From assembly GCA_011049455.1 (NCBI GenBank), contig DSBL01000114.1, positions 1-32,379 of the forward strand: a DNA stretch of 32,379 bases, given 5' to 3'. Of this stretch, positions 32,307 through 32,379 are shown in pieces (position 1 is the first letter of the stretch; each line of letters starts with the position of its first letter). Under the pieces are notes generated by a model that had not been told where the DNA came from, searched no databases, and saw only the letters and a program-made list of their open reading frames with translations. Position numbers and translations under genes: made by a program. The stretch comes from Desulfonatronum sp. GTDB lineage: Bacteria > Desulfobacterota > Desulfovibrionia > Desulfovibrionales > Desulfonatronaceae.

Positions 32307-32379
32307 GCCAGCAGATCATCGATGCGCCGGGCCACGGTTGGAACAACTATGGCGTTGATGTCCAGACGGGAAGTGTACT
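32288..32379 (-). CDS. Possible C-terminal end of a converging gene (partial)
   Basis: On the minus strand an open frame enters from the right edge and ends in TAA at 32288-32290. It encodes about 29 residues (TSRLDINAIVVPTVARRIDD then LLAQASSL) that could be the last helix of an enzyme such as a glycosyltransferase. It overlaps the last 19 bases of the sulfotransferase gene. Too short to identify; the other two minus frames carry stops in this stretch. Confidence 0.35.
   Translation of the reverse strand, partial: YTSRLDINAIVVPTVARRIDDLLAQASSL

Noticed and set aside
1-32379. CRISPR array, insertion sequence, prophage or integrase
   Set aside because: No regularly spaced direct repeats, transposase, integrase or phage structural motifs were seen on either strand.

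Overview
The window looks like a chromosomal segment of a sulfate-reducing deltaproteobacterium of the order Desulfovibrionales (Desulfobacterota). The main markers are a periplasmic tetraheme cytochrome c3 gene, menaquinone synthesis by the futalosine route (mqnB, mqnD), a siroheme-decarboxylase subunit (alternative heme pathway) beside hemL, anaerobic cobalamin genes (cbiG, cbiH), and the tRNA-Leu/tig/clpP/clpX/lon block typical of this group. The genus cannot be fixed from the sequence alone. Most of it is housekeeping chromosome. I see no prophage, insertion sequence, CRISPR array or rRNA.

Layout. (1) 1-8340, plus strand: an MFS transporter gene lacking its 5' part, a 120-residue conserved hypothetical with clear promoter and terminator, a large radical-SAM/DUF2344 fusion tightly coupled to a secreted M16 metallopeptidase, and a GAF/HD-GYP signalling protein. 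(2) 8340-9890, plus strand: a decayed relic joining cyclic-nucleotide-binding, Ser/Thr-kinase and PP2C-phosphatase pieces, then a CxxCxxCC (YkgJ-like) protein. (3) 9900-16282, minus strand: proteostasis block read as tRNA-Leu(UAG), tig, clpP, clpX, lon. A good promoter lies just before the tRNA and no terminator is visible between tRNA and tig. (4) 16369-21177, minus strand except one small gene: mqnD and mqnB (overlapping), a DUF2065 membrane protein (plus strand), ubiE/menG, a MucR-N-terminus-like small protein, an acidic coiled-coil protein and cytochrome c3. Strong inverted repeats sit directly upstream of both the coiled-coil gene and the MucR-like gene. (5) 21221-24834, minus strand: a compact tetrapyrrole operon read as ahbB-like, hemL, cbiG, cbiH. 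(6) 25156-27180, plus strand: gpsA, a glycine-zipper lipoprotein and a secreted pentapeptide-repeat protein. (7) 27205-32306, plus strand: a surface-glycan cluster of four glycosyltransferases (GT4, GT9, GT4, GT2) ending in a PAPS-type sulfotransferase. The tail of a converging minus-strand gene may occupy the right edge.

How they fit together: regions 4 and 5 serve anaerobic respiration (menaquinone, heme and corrinoid supply, periplasmic cytochrome). Region 3 serves protein folding and turnover. Region 7 appears to build and sulfate a lipopolysaccharide-type or other cell-surface glycan. The least explained parts are the acidic coiled-coil protein with its flanking hairpins, the MucR-like micro-gene, the kinase/phosphatase relic, and the long untranslated stretch before lon.
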